DNA of 64,000 nt from Cupriavidus necator N-1 (GCF_000219215.1 NC_015726.1:2790001-2854000); one strand, 5' to 3'. Numbered from the stretch's first letter, positions 18,360 through 27,351 are shown. The notes: generated by a model not told the origin, from the letters alone. Made by a program: numbers and translations.

Positions 18360-19609
18360 TCGTCGCGCTCGCCGGATTCGTACAGGGTCTCGCGCCCCAT
18401 GCGGTCCAGGATCAGCTCGGCGGTCCAGGGCAGCATCAGCGCGCCGCAGCGCGAGTCGCGGTAGAGCCGCTCCAGCGGCAGGTCCTTGAGCATCGACTGC
18501 CCGCCGCAGGTGCGGATCGCCAGCCGGGCGATGTCGTTGGCGCCTTCCATCACGGTGTAGTGCGCGGCGTACAGGCGCAGGCGCTCGTCCTTGGTCGGAT
18601 TGGGCTTCGCCTCATGGATCACGCGCCAGAAGAGCGATCGCATGGTTTCCAGCTGGATGCGCATCTGCGCCACCGCGATCTGCTTGGTCGGGTACATGCG
18701 GCGCTTGACCGGCGGCTGGCCCGGCACCTCGCCGCGCAGGTACTGCACGGTAAAGTCGTAGGCGGCCTGGGCCACGCCCAGGTAGGTCGGCGACAGCGTG
18801 AAGAACATCGCCGGCCAGGTCTGCGCCGCGCGGTAGTAGACGCCGCGCGGCATCAGCTGCTCGTGGTCGGGCACGAACACGTCCTTGAGCAGCAGCGTGC
18901 GCGACACCGTGCCGCGCATGCCCATCGGGTCCCACTCGCCGGTCACGGTCAGCCCTTCCGCCTTGCCGGGCACGGCAATGTAGAGCGTGTCGCGCATGTC
19001 GGGATGCTGGTCGCCGCGGTCCTCGGTGCACAGGATGCCGTAGTAGTCGGCCGCGCCCGACAGCGAGGCGAAGATCTTGCGCCCGTTCAGTACCCAGCCG
19101 CCATCGACCTTGCGCGCGGTGGTGCCGAACGGCGCCTTGCCCGCGGCGGCGGCGGAGCCTTCGGAGAACGGCTGCGCATAGACGGCGCCGTCGCGCACCA
19201 CGCGTGCGAAATGCAGCTCGCGCCGGGCTTCGTGCTCGGCGCGCTGGTCAGGTGTCATCTCGATGCCGTCGGACAGCACGCCGGTCCACATGGTCGAGCA
19301 GATATGCATGTTGTACGTCAGCGCCGTGGCCCCGCAGAAGCGGCCGATCTCGGCGCCCACCATGCAGTAGGTGGCAAAGTCCGCGCCCTCGCCGCCGAAC
19401 GCCCGCGGCACGCACAGCGCCAGCAGGCCGGCCTCGCGCAGGTCGGCATAGTTGGCGAAGGGGAAGCTGGCCTCGCGGTCCCAGGTGGCTGCGCGCGCGG
19501 CAAAGCGTTCGCGGCCCAGGCGGTTGGCCAGCGCCAGCAGGCGCGCTTGTTGCGGGGTAAAGTCCGCCGTACCGATGGCGGGAATGAAGTCGAGCTGTCC
19601 GGATGGCAT
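18356..19609 (-). CDS. Acyl-CoA-dehydrogenase-fold flavoprotein, possibly a flavin-dependent monooxygenase
   Basis: 417 residues with the acyl-CoA dehydrogenase fold: N-terminal helices, a beta domain (VDGGWVLNGRKIFASLSG) and a C-terminal bundle with GQSMLKDLPLERLYRDSR. Two things are odd. The position of the medium-chain catalytic Glu (YEGTAQI region) reads LPWTAEL, so Glu is Pro. The alternative isovaleryl-type Glu position reads AMFFTLSP with no Glu. Two-component group D flavin monooxygenases such as DszC or HsaA share this fold without that Glu, and a flavin reductase is encoded divergently at 21746. GGAG precedes the ATG at 19609; longer in-frame extensions look spurious. A dehydrogenase role is not excluded. 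Confidence 0.7.
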   Translation of the reverse strand: MPSGQLDFIPAIGTADFTPQQARLLALANRLGRERFAARAATWDREASFPFANYADLREAGLLALCVPRAFGGEGADFATYCMVGAEIGRFCGATALTYNMHICSTMWTGVLSDGIEMTPDQRAEHEARRELHFARVVRDGAVYAQPFSEGSAAAAGKAPFGTTARKVDGGWVLNGRKIFASLSGAADYYGILCTEDRGDQHPDMRDTLYIAVPGKAEGLTVTGEWDPMGMRGTVSRTLLLKDVFVPDHEQLMPRGVYYRAAQTWPAMFFTLSPTYLGVAQAAYDFTVQYLRGEVPGQPPVKRRMYPTKQIAVAQMRIQLETMRSLFWRVIHEAKPNPTKDERLRLYAAHYTVMEGANDIARLAIRTCGGQSMLKDLPLERLYRDSRCGALMLPWTAELILDRMGRETLYESGERDE

Positions 19610-19697
19610 GTCGCGGTCTCCTGTTTTCCTGCTCGCACCGGATGCGGTCGCGGCGCGGCGGTGGTTCTTGTGTTGCGTTGCCGGAAAGCGGCGTGGT

Positions 19698-20519
19698 TCA
19701 GTGCACGGGGAAGCGCCGGTGCAGGAAATCCAGCACCGCCTCGTTGAACAGCGCGGGGCGCTCCATGCAGGCCAGGTGGCCGACATCCGGCAGGCAGCGG
19801 TACTCGGCGCCCGGAATGCGCTGGGCCATGCGCTCCATCACCTCGGGCGCGGCATTGGTGTCGTGCTGCCCGGCCAGCGCCAGCACCGGCACCGCGATGC
19901 GCGGCAGCGCGTCGCGCTGGTTGAAGCGCACCAGCGCGCCCAGCGCCGCGCGGTAGGTGGGCGCCGGCACCGCCGCCATCACCGCCGTGGCAAAGGCCAC
20001 GGCTTGTGGCTCGGCATCGGGCGCGACCATGGTGCGCACCAGCCCGGCGGCCATCTCGGCCATGGTCCTGCCGGCGTCCAGCGGCGCGGTGCGCGCGGCG
20101 ACGAAGTCGCGCTGCCAGGGCCCGTCACCCTTGCCAAAGGCGGGCGAGGTGCCGGACAGCACCATGCCGTCGATCAGCGCGGGCGCGGCCGCGCAGGCCT
20201 GCTGCGCCACCATGCCGCCCATGCTGTGGCCCAGCAGCACCACGCGCCGGCCGGCGTCGCGCTCGGCCTGCAGCAGCGGCGCCAGCGCTTGCGCCAGCCC
20301 GTCGAAGTCATAGGGATCGATCAGGGCGCTGTCGCCGTAGCCGGGCATGTCCCAGGCCACGGCACGGTAGCCGGCCTGCGCCAGCGCCTCGCCCTGCGCG
20401 GGCCAGGCGGCCTTGCCGCCGCCGATGCCGTGCAGCATCACCACCGCCACCGGGCCATCGCCCCAGGCCAGCGTGGCGATGCCGTTGGCGTGGCGTTGCA
20501 TCGTCGCGCTCGCGCTCAT
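19698..20519 (-). CDS. Alpha/beta hydrolase
   Basis: 273 residues with the alpha/beta hydrolase fold: oxyanion-hole motif HGIGGGKAAW, nucleophile elbow LLGHSMGGMVAQQ, an acidic residue in LALAGQHDTNAA and the terminal His in PDVGHLACMERP. Its start overlaps the stop of the NicX-like gene (ATGA). In the nicotinate pathway the NicX product N-formylmaleamate is hydrolysed by NicD, also an alpha/beta hydrolase, so a ring-cleavage-product hydrolase is the natural guess. Sequence similarity to NicD cannot be judged beyond the fold. Confidence 0.85.
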   Translation of the reverse strand: MSASATMQRHANGIATLAWGDGPVAVVMLHGIGGGKAAWPAQGEALAQAGYRAVAWDMPGYGDSALIDPYDFDGLAQALAPLLQAERDAGRRVVLLGHSMGGMVAQQACAAAPALIDGMVLSGTSPAFGKGDGPWQRDFVAARTAPLDAGRTMAEMAAGLVRTMVAPDAEPQAVAFATAVMAAVPAPTYRAALGALVRFNQRDALPRIAVPVLALAGQHDTNAAPEVMERMAQRIPGAEYRCLPDVGHLACMERPALFNEAVLDFLHRRFPVH

Positions 20520-21586
20520 GCCGCCACCTCCACCAGCGTGCCTGCTTCCACCTCATTGCGGCCATCCAGCGATACCGTGCAGTTGCGCAGCGGCAGGTCG
20601 AAATGGCCCAGCGTATGCCGCCCGGCCACCTCGTTGGCGCCGGTCGAGAACAGGAAGTTGCCGGCAAACGCGCGCAGCTCGGTGCCGTTGCAGTCGCGCT
20701 TGTCGTAGAAGGTCATCGCGTCCCAGCGCGCCAGCCGGTTCAGGCCCCAGCCCACGTGCGAGACCGCGTACGCATCGCGCGTGCCCTCGCGGTCGGCCCA
20801 GGCCTGGTAGTAGCCGCGCATCATGTCGGCATCCACGCCCTGCCCCTCGACGCCGGCGATGTAGTCGTCCTCGATATGGCAGACCACGGTATCGCGCAGG
20901 TAGGTCTTGAAGGTCAGGTTGACGTCGCCCGGCGCCAGCACCAGCGTGCCGTTGACCTGGCGGCTGGCCGGGAACGCCAGGCAAAGCCCGCCGGGCCAGT
21001 GCGAGACCTGGCCGGGCTTGCTGCAGAAGCCCCAGACCCCGCCCACGCGGGCGTCGGCCAGGCCGATGCGCAACTCGGTGCCGGCCGGCGAATGCACGCG
21101 CATCTCGCGCGCGCCGCGCAGGCGCTTCATGGCGGCGCGCACGGTGCCTTCCAGCGCCGGGTCGGGCTGGCAGCGCTCCAGGATCTCGGGGTGTTCGTTG
21201 CTGACCATCAGCATGCGCGGCACGATGCCGTCGGCGCCGCGCAGGATCAGCGACAGTTCCGGCGCGTGCAGCAGGCCTTCCACCGTGCAGTCCAGCACCA
21301 GGTGGCAGCGCGACAAGGCCGCCACCACCGGAGCGAGGCTCTGCAAGGCATCGCTGGCGCCGGTGGAGCGCACCGGCGCGGGCGCACTAAGTGCCGGTGT
21401 CGGCACCTGGATGCGCACCGGGGTGGCGCCCAGCGACTGCACGGCCAGTTCGGCCAAGGCCACGTTGACAGGGCGGGATTGCGACTCCGTTACAATTCCA
21501 ACGACTTCCGCACCCTGCAGGGCACAGAGTTCCAGCGTGCGCCGGAACGCCGCCAGCCAGCGGTGTTCGATCTGCTCGATGAGCAT
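20516..21586 (-). CDS. NicX-like ring-cleaving dioxygenase (2,5-dihydroxypyridine 5,6-dioxygenase family)
   Basis: 356 residues. The C-terminal half closely resembles 2,5-dihydroxypyridine 5,6-dioxygenase (NicX): the segments SHVGWGLN, RAFAGNFLFSTG and GHFDLPLRN correspond to those that in NicX carry the Fe(II) ligands His, His and Asp. NicX opens the pyridine ring between C5 and C6 to give N-formylmaleamate. The N-terminal half is more divergent. A good AGGAG site precedes the ATG at 21586; residues upstream of it in the same frame lack similarity. First gene of the leftward operon, divergent from flavin reductase and MarR genes. The true substrate could be another hydroxylated heterocycle. 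Confidence 0.75.
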   Translation of the reverse strand: MLIEQIEHRWLAAFRRTLELCALQGAEVVGIVTESQSRPVNVALAELAVQSLGATPVRIQVPTPALSAPAPVRSTGASDALQSLAPVVAALSRCHLVLDCTVEGLLHAPELSLILRGADGIVPRMLMVSNEHPEILERCQPDPALEGTVRAAMKRLRGAREMRVHSPAGTELRIGLADARVGGVWGFCSKPGQVSHWPGGLCLAFPASRQVNGTLVLAPGDVNLTFKTYLRDTVVCHIEDDYIAGVEGQGVDADMMRGYYQAWADREGTRDAYAVSHVGWGLNRLARWDAMTFYDKRDCNGTELRAFAGNFLFSTGANEVAGRHTLGHFDLPLRNCTVSLDGRNEVEAGTLVEVAA

Positions 21587-21714
21587 GACGTTAGTCTCCT
21601 GCTTGTTGTATCGGCGGCAGTGCCCGCCTTGTTGTGTGCGCCAGCCCAGCGCCGCGGCCGCAAATAAGCGCACGGCCGGGCTTGAACTTGCTGCCCCTGG
21701 CGCAAATAATATAT

Positions 21715-21726
21715 ATGAAATTTCAT
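21715..21726. promoter_or_regulatory. Perfect 12-bp palindrome in the divergent promoter region
   Basis: ATGAAATTTCAT is a perfect palindrome within an AT-rich island (AATAATATATATG) in the 159-nt gap between the NicX-like operon and the flavin reductase gene. MarR regulators usually bind such short palindromes overlapping divergent promoters, and a MarR gene is two genes downstream. It overlaps an ATG at 21725, making that ATG an unlikely translation start. Confidence 0.5.
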
Positions 21727-21745
21727 GAACTCCAGCGGAGCCCCC

Positions 21746-22303
21746 ATGGGCATGCCTGAGGCCCAGCCACAGATCGCCAGCGCCGCCGCACCAGATTTCG
21801 ATGCGCAGCACTTCCGCCGCACCCTGTCGCAGTTCGCGACCGGGGTGACGGTGATCACTACGCGCGCCAGCGCCGAGTCTGTCGCCGCCGGCGCGCCGCC
21901 GTTCATCGGCATCACCGCCAGTTCGTTCAATTCGGTGTCGCTGGATCCGCCGCTGGTGCTGTGGAGCATGGCCACGCGCGCCAACAGCCTGCCGATGTTT
22001 CGCGACGGCACGCACTACATCATCAACGTGCTGTCGGCCTCGCAGCTGGAGCTGTGCCAGCGCTTTGCCACCCTCAAGGGCGACCGATTCGCCGGCGTCG
22101 ACTACCGGCTCTCGGCCACCGGCCTGCCGATCCTGTCCAATGCGCTGGCCTGGTTCGAATGCCACAACCGCAGCCGCTACGACGAGGGCGACCACATCAT
22201 CTTCGTGGGCGAAGTCGAGCGCTGCGGCGTGCTCGATGGCAGCGACGGCCCGCTGGTATTCCAGGGTGGCCAGTTCACCACCACCGCCCCCCTCGACCTC
22301 TGA
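21746..22303 (+). CDS. Flavin reductase family protein
   Basis: About 185 residues with the FMN-binding split-barrel of the flavin reductase family: FRRTLSQFATGVTVITTRA, FIGITASSFNSVSLDPPLVL and a GDHIIFVGEVERC strand. Such proteins reduce FMN or FAD with NAD(P)H and hand the reduced flavin to a partner oxygenase. ATG 21746 is chosen because GGAG stands five bases upstream; the earlier ATG at 21725 lies inside a palindrome. The likely partner is the flavoprotein at 18356. Followed by the MarR gene after 16 nt. Confidence 0.85.
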   Translation: MGMPEAQPQIASAAAPDFDAQHFRRTLSQFATGVTVITTRASAESVAAGAPPFIGITASSFNSVSLDPPLVLWSMATRANSLPMFRDGTHYIINVLSASQLELCQRFATLKGDRFAGVDYRLSATGLPILSNALAWFECHNRSRYDEGDHIIFVGEVERCGVLDGSDGPLVFQGGQFTTTAPLDL

Positions 22304-22319
22304 ACGGCACCGGCTCATC

Positions 22320-22775
22320 ATGGCGGACGTGCCCGCGCAATCCCCCCTGCCCTTTGTCGATGGCTACCTGGCCTACCTGCTGGCCCGCGCCAGCCACCTG
22401 ATCTCGGGCGAATTCCACCGCGAAGTGGAAGCCAGCGGCCTGTCCGTGCAGGAATGGCGCGTGTTGGCCACGCTGGCAGACCGCCCCGACTGCACCATCG
22501 GCACGCTCGCCGAAATCACGCTGACCAAGCAGCCGACGCTGACCAAGCTGGTCGACCGCATGGCCGCCGACGGGCTGGTGACGCGCCGCGCCGGCCAGAC
22601 CGACCGCCGCCAGGCGCTGATCTCGATCACCCCGCGCGGCCTCGCGCAGGCCCAGCCGCTGCTGGCGCGCGCCGCCCAGCACGAGCGCGCAGTGCTGGAC
22701 GACTTTGGCCCGCGCCAGGGCGCGCTGCTCAAGGAAACCCTGCGGCAGCTGATTGCGCTGCATACGCAACGTTAG
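22320..22775 (+). CDS. MarR family transcriptional regulator
   Basis: 151 residues with a winged helix (LTKQPTLTKLVDRMAADGLV as recognition helix and DRRQALISITPRG as the wing), typical of MarR. It is co-transcribed with the flavin reductase gene and divergent from the catabolic operon. By analogy with NicR, a MarR-type repressor of nicotinate genes, it may repress the module until a ring compound binds. The candidate operator is the palindrome at 21715. Confidence 0.9.
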   Translation: MADVPAQSPLPFVDGYLAYLLARASHLISGEFHREVEASGLSVQEWRVLATLADRPDCTIGTLAEITLTKQPTLTKLVDRMAADGLVTRRAGQTDRRQALISITPRGLAQAQPLLARAAQHERAVLDDFGPRQGALLKETLRQLIALHTQR

Positions 22776-22781
22776 GCTAGG

Positions 22782-23267
22782 CTAGGCCCCCTCCGCGCCC
22801 GCCTTCAGGATCGCCAGCGGCGAACTGTCCACCTTGATCCGCTGCAGCACGATATTCGAGCGGATATCCATCACGCCCTTGGTGCGGTACAGCCGGTTCA
22901 CGATGAAGTCCGAGTAGTGCTTCAGGTTGCGCGCCTGCACCCGCAGGATGTAATTGCTGTCGCCGGTGATGATGTACGCCGACAGCACTTCCGGCCACGA
23001 CTGCACCGCGGCGATAAAGGTGTCGTGCCAGCCTTCCACGTCATGGCGCATCGACACTTGCACGATCGCCTCAAGCTCCAGCCCGAGCTGCTCGGCGTCG
23101 AACCAGGCGCGGTAGCCGCCGATCACCCCTGACTCTTCCAGCAGGCGCACCCGCCGCAGGCATGCCGAAGGCGACAGCGCCACGCGGTCAGCCAGGTCCT
23201 GGTTGCTGATGCGGCCGTTCTCCTGCAGGCAGGTCAGGATGCGCAGATCGGTGGGATCGAGGTTCAT
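22782..23267 (-). CDS. kynR: Lrp/AsnC family regulator, probable KynR
   Basis: 161 residues: N-terminal HTH ([20 protein letters not shown] ... [19 protein letters not shown]) and a C-terminal RAM ligand-binding domain ([12 protein letters not shown]). It is divergent from kynB; in Pseudomonas the AsnC-type KynR activates kyn genes in response to kynurenine. AAGGA precedes the ATG at 23267; an in-frame extension of 23 residues is disregarded because the AsnC domain begins at [10 protein letters not shown] 17-bp inverted repeat lies just upstream. Confidence 0.85.
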   Translation of the reverse strand: MNLDPTDLRILTCLQENGRISNQDLADRVALSPSACLRRVRLLEESGVIGGYRAWFDAEQLGLELEAIVQVSMRHDVEGWHDTFIAAVQSWPEVLSAYIITGDSNYILRVQARNLKHYSDFIVNRLYRTKGVMDIRSNIVLQRIKVDSSPLAILKAGAEGA

Positions 23268-23296
23268 TCGAATTTCCTTCGACAAATCATCAATTC

Positions 23297-23313
23297 TTCG
23301 CATTTTATGCGAA
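23297..23313. promoter_or_regulatory. Inverted repeat, probable KynR operator
   Basis: TTCGCAT-TTT-ATGCGAA, a perfect 7-3-7 inverted repeat, lies 30 nt upstream of kynR and 113 nt upstream of kynB. Size and place suit an Lrp/AsnC dimer controlling both genes. Confidence 0.6.
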
Positions 23314-23425
23314 AGAAGACCGCATCGACGGTCCATTTAGCAAGCCTCTTGTCGCCAATTTTGACTATGATTTCCGACATCGAGGCAGACAACGACGGCG
23401 CCTTGCAAAGGCGCCGCGCACCCTT

Positions 23426-24076
23426 ATGACCGCCCCCAATCAAGACCCACGCCGGCTGTGGGACATCAGCCCGCCGCTCTCCCCCGCCACCCCGGTCTGG
23501 CCCGGCGACACGCCGTTCCAGCAGCAGCCGGCCTGGCAGATGGACGAGCACTGCCCGGTGAATGTCGGCCGCATCACGCTGTCGCCGCACACCGGCGCGC
23601 ACGCCGACGCACCGCTGCACTACGCCGCAGACGGCGCGCCGATCGGCGCCGTGCCGCTCACGCCCTACCTCGGCACCTGCCGCGTGATCCATTGCATCGG
23701 CGCCTCGCCAGTGGTGGAGCCGCGCCATATCGAACACGCGCTGGCCGGCCTGCCGCCGCGCGTGCTGCTGCGTACCTACCGGCGGGCGCCGCTGGCGCAG
23801 TGGGACCCGCACTTCTGCGCGGTCGCGGCCGAGACCATCGCGCTGCTGGCCGCGCACGGCGTGCAACTGGTGGGCATCGACACACCGTCGCTGGACCCGC
23901 AGGAATCCAAGACCATGGACGCGCACAACGCCGTGCGCCGGCACGGGCTGGCTATCCTGGAAGGCATCGTGCTGGACGAGGTCGATGCCGGCGACTACGA
24001 ACTGATCGCGCTGCCGCTGCGCTTTGCCGGGCTCGATGCCAGCCCGGTGCGCGCGGTGCTGCGCAGCCTCGACTGA
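23426..24076 (+). CDS. kynB: Kynurenine formamidase (arylformamidase)
   Basis: 216 residues of the bacterial cyclase-like KynB family. The metal-binding [11 protein letters not shown] (residues 55-65) is the family's HxGxHxDxPxH signature. It hydrolyses N-formylkynurenine to kynurenine and formate, the second step of tryptophan degradation. The order kynB-kynU-kynA downstream of a divergent AsnC regulator gives strong context. The upstream region holds the KynR-type inverted repeat. Confidence 0.95.
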   Translation: MTAPNQDPRRLWDISPPLSPATPVWPGDTPFQQQPAWQMDEHCPVNVGRITLSPHTGAHADAPLHYAADGAPIGAVPLTPYLGTCRVIHCIGASPVVEPRHIEHALAGLPPRVLLRTYRRAPLAQWDPHFCAVAAETIALLAAHGVQLVGIDTPSLDPQESKTMDAHNAVRRHGLAILEGIVLDEVDAGDYELIALPLRFAGLDASPVRAVLRSLD

Positions 24077-24111
24077 ACCACTCCCGAACAACCCCTGGCC
24101 AATCCCACGAC

Positions 24112-25368
24112 ATGACGACATTTGACCGCGAGCACTGTATTCGGCTCGATGAGCGAGACCCGCTGCGCCCGCTGCGCGACCAGTTCGCGCTGCCCGAGGG
24201 CGTGATTTACCTCGACGGCAACTCACTGGGCGCCCGCCCGCGCGCCGCCGCCGCGCGCGCCGCCCAGGTGGTGGCCGAAGAATGGGGCGAGGGCCTGATC
24301 CGCAGCTGGAACACCGCCGGCTGGTTCGAGCTGCCGCAGCGGCTGGGTAACAAGCTGGCCCCGCTGGTCGGCGCGGGCCAGGATGAAGTGGTGGTGACCG
24401 ACACCACCTCGATCAACCTGTTCAAGGTGCTGGCCGCGGCGCTGCGCGTGCAGCAGACGCGCGACCCGGCGCGCAAGGTGATCGTGTCGGAGGCCAGCAA
24501 CTTCCCCACCGACCTGTACATCGCGCAGGGCCTGGCCGACCTGCTGCAGCAGGGCTATTCGCTGCGCCTGGTCAATTCGCCGGCCGAGATCGACGCCGCC
24601 GTGGGCGCCGATACCGCCGTGCTGATGCTCACCCACGTCAACTACAAGACCGGCGAGATGCTGGACATGGCCGCGCTGACCGATCTGGCCCATGCCCGCG
24701 GCGCGCTCACGGTGTGGGACCTGTGCCACTCCGCCGGCGCCGTGCCGGTCAACCTGAAGGCGGCCGGGGCCGACTACGCCATCGGCTGCACCTACAAATA
24801 CCTGAACGGCGGCCCGGGCTCGCCCGCCTTCGTCTGGGTCGCGCCGGCGCTGCGCGATGCCTTCTGGCAGCCACTGTCGGGCTGGTGGGGCCATGCCGCG
24901 CCGTTCGCGATGGAGCCGCAGTACCGCCCGGTCGACGGCGTGCGCCGCTTCCTGTGCGGCACGCAGCCGGTGACTTCGCTGGCGATGGTGGAATGCGGCC
25001 TGGACATCTTCGCCCAGACCACGATGCAGGTGCTGCGCGCCAAGTCACTGCTGCTGACCGACTTGTTCATTGAACTGGTGGAAGCCCGTTGCGGCCACCA
25101 CCCGCTGACGCTGGTCACGCCGCGCGAGCACGCGCGCCGCGGCAGCCAGGTCAGCCTGGAGCACCCGGACGGCTATGCGCTGGTGCAGGCCCTGATCGAG
25201 CGCGGCGTGATCGGCGACTACCGCGAGCCGCGCATCGCCCGCTTTGGCTTCACGCCGCTGTACACCAGCTTCACCGAGGTGTGGGATGCTGTGGAAATCC
25301 TGCGCGATGTGCTGGACAGCGGCGCCTATCGCGACGCGCGGTTCCAGACGCGCGGCCAGGTGACCTGA
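24112..25368 (+). CDS. kynU: Kynureninase
   Basis: 418 residues, a fold-type I PLP enzyme. [12 protein letters not shown] near the N-terminus and [15 protein letters not shown] (PLP Lys about 229) are kynureninase signatures. It cleaves kynurenine to anthranilate and alanine. The ATG at 24112 lies 35 nt after kynB; a long in-frame extension overlapping kynB is spurious because similarity starts at residue 1 here. kynA follows after 13 nt, so the three genes form one operon. Confidence 0.95.
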   Translation: MTTFDREHCIRLDERDPLRPLRDQFALPEGVIYLDGNSLGARPRAAAARAAQVVAEEWGEGLIRSWNTAGWFELPQRLGNKLAPLVGAGQDEVVVTDTTSINLFKVLAAALRVQQTRDPARKVIVSEASNFPTDLYIAQGLADLLQQGYSLRLVNSPAEIDAAVGADTAVLMLTHVNYKTGEMLDMAALTDLAHARGALTVWDLCHSAGAVPVNLKAAGADYAIGCTYKYLNGGPGSPAFVWVAPALRDAFWQPLSGWWGHAAPFAMEPQYRPVDGVRRFLCGTQPVTSLAMVECGLDIFAQTTMQVLRAKSLLLTDLFIELVEARCGHHPLTLVTPREHARRGSQVSLEHPDGYALVQALIERGVIGDYREPRIARFGFTPLYTSFTEVWDAVEILRDVLDSGAYRDARFQTRGQVT

Positions 25369-25381
25369 TCGGGAGCGCATC

Positions 25382-26269
25382 ATGAGTGAATTCAAGGGAT
25401 GCCCTTTTTCCGGCGCGGCCGGCACCGCAGGCCAGGCTGCGCCGCAAGGTGACAACTGGCACGGCGCGCAGATGGATTTCGCCAAGGACATGAGCTATGG
25501 CGACTATCTCGGCCTGGACCAGATCCTGAACGCGCAGCACCCGCTGTCGCCGGACCACAACGAGATGTTGTTTATCGTGCAGCACCAGACCACCGAGCTG
25601 TGGATGAAGCTGATGCTGCACGAGCTGCGCGCCGCGCGCGAATCGGTCAAGACCGACAGCCTGCCGCCGGCGTTCAAGATGCTGACGCGGGTGTCGCGCA
25701 TCATGGACCAGCTGGTGCAGGCGTGGAACGTGCTGGCGACGATGACGCCGCCGGAATACTCGGCGATGCGGCCCTACCTGGGCATGTCGTCAGGCTTCCA
25801 GTCGTATCAGTACCGCGAGATCGAGTTCATCCTCGGCAACAAGAACGCTGCCATGCTGAAGCCGCACGCGCACCGGCCGGAGCATTTGGCGCTGGTGGAA
25901 ACGGCGCTGAAGACGCCGTCGCTGTATGACGAGGCGATCCGGTTGATGGCCAGGCGTGGTTTTGCGATCGATGCGGACTGCGTCGAACGGGACTGGACGC
26001 AGCCCACCGCGTATAACGCGTCGGTCGAGGCCGCCTGGCTGGAGGTCTATCGCAATCCCGGTGCGCACTGGGAACTGTATGAACTGGGCGAGAAGTTTGT
26101 CGACCTGGAAGATGCGTTCCGGCAATGGCGCTTCCGGCATGTGACCACGGTTGAGCGGGTGATTGGCTTCAAGCGTGGTACCGGCGGCACGGAAGGCGTC
26201 AGCTATCTGCGCAAGATGCTGGATGTAGTGTTGTTTCCGGAATTGTGGAAGTTGCGCACGGACCTGTAA
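25382..26269 (+). CDS. kynA: Tryptophan 2,3-dioxygenase
   Basis: 295 residues. The distal-pocket segment [14 protein letters not shown], the substrate loop [13 protein letters not shown] and the proximal heme His in [20 protein letters not shown] are all present. It opens the indole ring of L-tryptophan to N-formylkynurenine. GGGAG six bases before the ATG supports the start. The N-terminal 20 residues are a variable tail seen in beta-proteobacterial members. Last gene of the kyn operon; convergent with the IclR gene. Confidence 0.97.
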   Translation: MSEFKGCPFSGAAGTAGQAAPQGDNWHGAQMDFAKDMSYGDYLGLDQILNAQHPLSPDHNEMLFIVQHQTTELWMKLMLHELRAARESVKTDSLPPAFKMLTRVSRIMDQLVQAWNVLATMTPPEYSAMRPYLGMSSGFQSYQYREIEFILGNKNAAMLKPHAHRPEHLALVETALKTPSLYDEAIRLMARRGFAIDADCVERDWTQPTAYNASVEAAWLEVYRNPGAHWELYELGEKFVDLEDAFRQWRFRHVTTVERVIGFKRGTGGTEGVSYLRKMLDVVLFPELWKLRTDL

Positions 26270-26294
26270 CACCTGCGCACGTCGGACCTGGCCG

Positions 26295-27104
26295 TCAGCC
26301 CGCCGGGTCCGACAGCCTTGCCGCCAGCGCCCGCAACGCCGGCGCCAGCGTCTGGTGGAACACCGCCTCATCCACCGCCCCATAGGAAGCACTGCAGCTC
26401 AGCATGTGCAACTCCTTCTCCCCCACCGGCCGGAACGCCACCGCACAGGCATGGATGGCCGGATGCCAGTCGCGGAACGACGCCGCATAGCCGCGCTGCT
26501 GCGCCTCGGCCAAGGCCGCGCGCGTGGCCGTCTCCTGCTGCTTCCACTGCTCCGGGAACGCCTGGCTGAACTCAGCCATGACCCGCTCGCGCCGCGCCGC
26601 CGGCAGCGCGGCCAGGTACGCGCGCCCCATCGAACTCGACACCAGCGACAGCCGCGAGCCCACGCCCAGCCCCAGCATCACGCCCGCATCGTTGCGGATC
26701 GATTCCAGGTAGATCACTTCCATGCGCTCGCGCTTGCCCAGCGAGACCGAGACCCCGTATGACTGGGCGAACGCCAGCATATGCGGCCGCGCCAGCGACA
26801 CCACGTCTGACGCTGACAGGTAGGCATAGCCCAGCGCCAGCACGCCGGCATCCAGCGCGTACTTGCCCAGGCTCTCGTCATAGCGCAGGTAACCCAACTG
26901 CACCAGCGTGCCGGCCAGCCGGCTCACCGTGGCCTTGGGGAAGCCGGTGCGGCGCACGAAGTCCTGGTTGCCGAGCATTGCCTCACCGGTGCGGAAGCAC
27001 CGCATCAGTTCCAGCCCGCGCGCCAGGGCGGTGACGAAGTTCGGATCGCTGTCGCGCACCGGCGCGGGCGGCGTGGCATCGGGAGAAAGTGACGGACTGG
27101 TCAA
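26295..27104 (-). CDS. IclR family transcriptional regulator
   Basis: 269 residues with a winged HTH (FVRRTGFPKATVSRLAGTL) at about 45-75 after a Pro-rich tail, then the IclR effector domain. It is divergent from glutaryl-CoA dehydrogenase with 247 nt between starts. Inverted repeats at 27211-27235 just downstream of a good promoter suggest that it represses gcdH. Its ligand may be a glutarate-pathway intermediate, which is inferred from the neighbour only. Confidence 0.9.
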   Translation of the reverse strand: MTSPSLSPDATPPAPVRDSDPNFVTALARGLELMRCFRTGEAMLGNQDFVRRTGFPKATVSRLAGTLVQLGYLRYDESLGKYALDAGVLALGYAYLSASDVVSLARPHMLAFAQSYGVSVSLGKRERMEVIYLESIRNDAGVMLGLGVGSRLSLVSSSMGRAYLAALPAARRERVMAEFSQAFPEQWKQQETATRAALAEAQQRGYAASFRDWHPAIHACAVAFRPVGEKELHMLSCSASYGAVDEAVFHQTLAPALRALAARLSDPAG

Positions 27105-27174
27105 GGGCGGCTCCTCTCAGGTCGGCGGTTGTCCGCTCATCGCACAAAGGCATGGGTGTCGGGGGTTTTGCCTG

Positions 27175-27202
27175 TTGCACGGCAAACCCATTGCGATATA
27201 CT
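27175..27202 (+). promoter_or_regulatory. Sigma-70 type promoter for gcdH
   Basis: TTGCAC (27175-27180) and TATACT (27197-27202) are separated by 16 bp, a good match to the housekeeping consensus. Transcription would begin near 27209, giving a leader of about 140 nt before gcdH. Confidence 0.6.
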
Positions 27203-27210
27203 AATTCAAC

Positions 27211-27235
27211 GGAACACAGTTCCGCAATGCGGAAC
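27211..27235. promoter_or_regulatory. Overlapping inverted repeats, probable IclR operator
   Basis: GGAAC-ACA-GTTCC (27211-27223) overlaps GTTCCGCAATGCGGAAC (27219-27235), the latter a 17-mer palindrome with arms GTTCCGC and GCGGAAC. They sit immediately after the predicted start of gcdH transcription, a position suited to repression by the divergent IclR protein. Confidence 0.65.
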
Positions 27236-27351
27236 CACAAAAACCCTCCGCGAAGATCACCAAACCCGTCATGATTCCCGGAAGCGCCGGTGCGGCAAGC
27301 GACCATTCGCCCGCCCCCGATGCTTCCCCCGCGCTACCGAAGGAGACCTGC

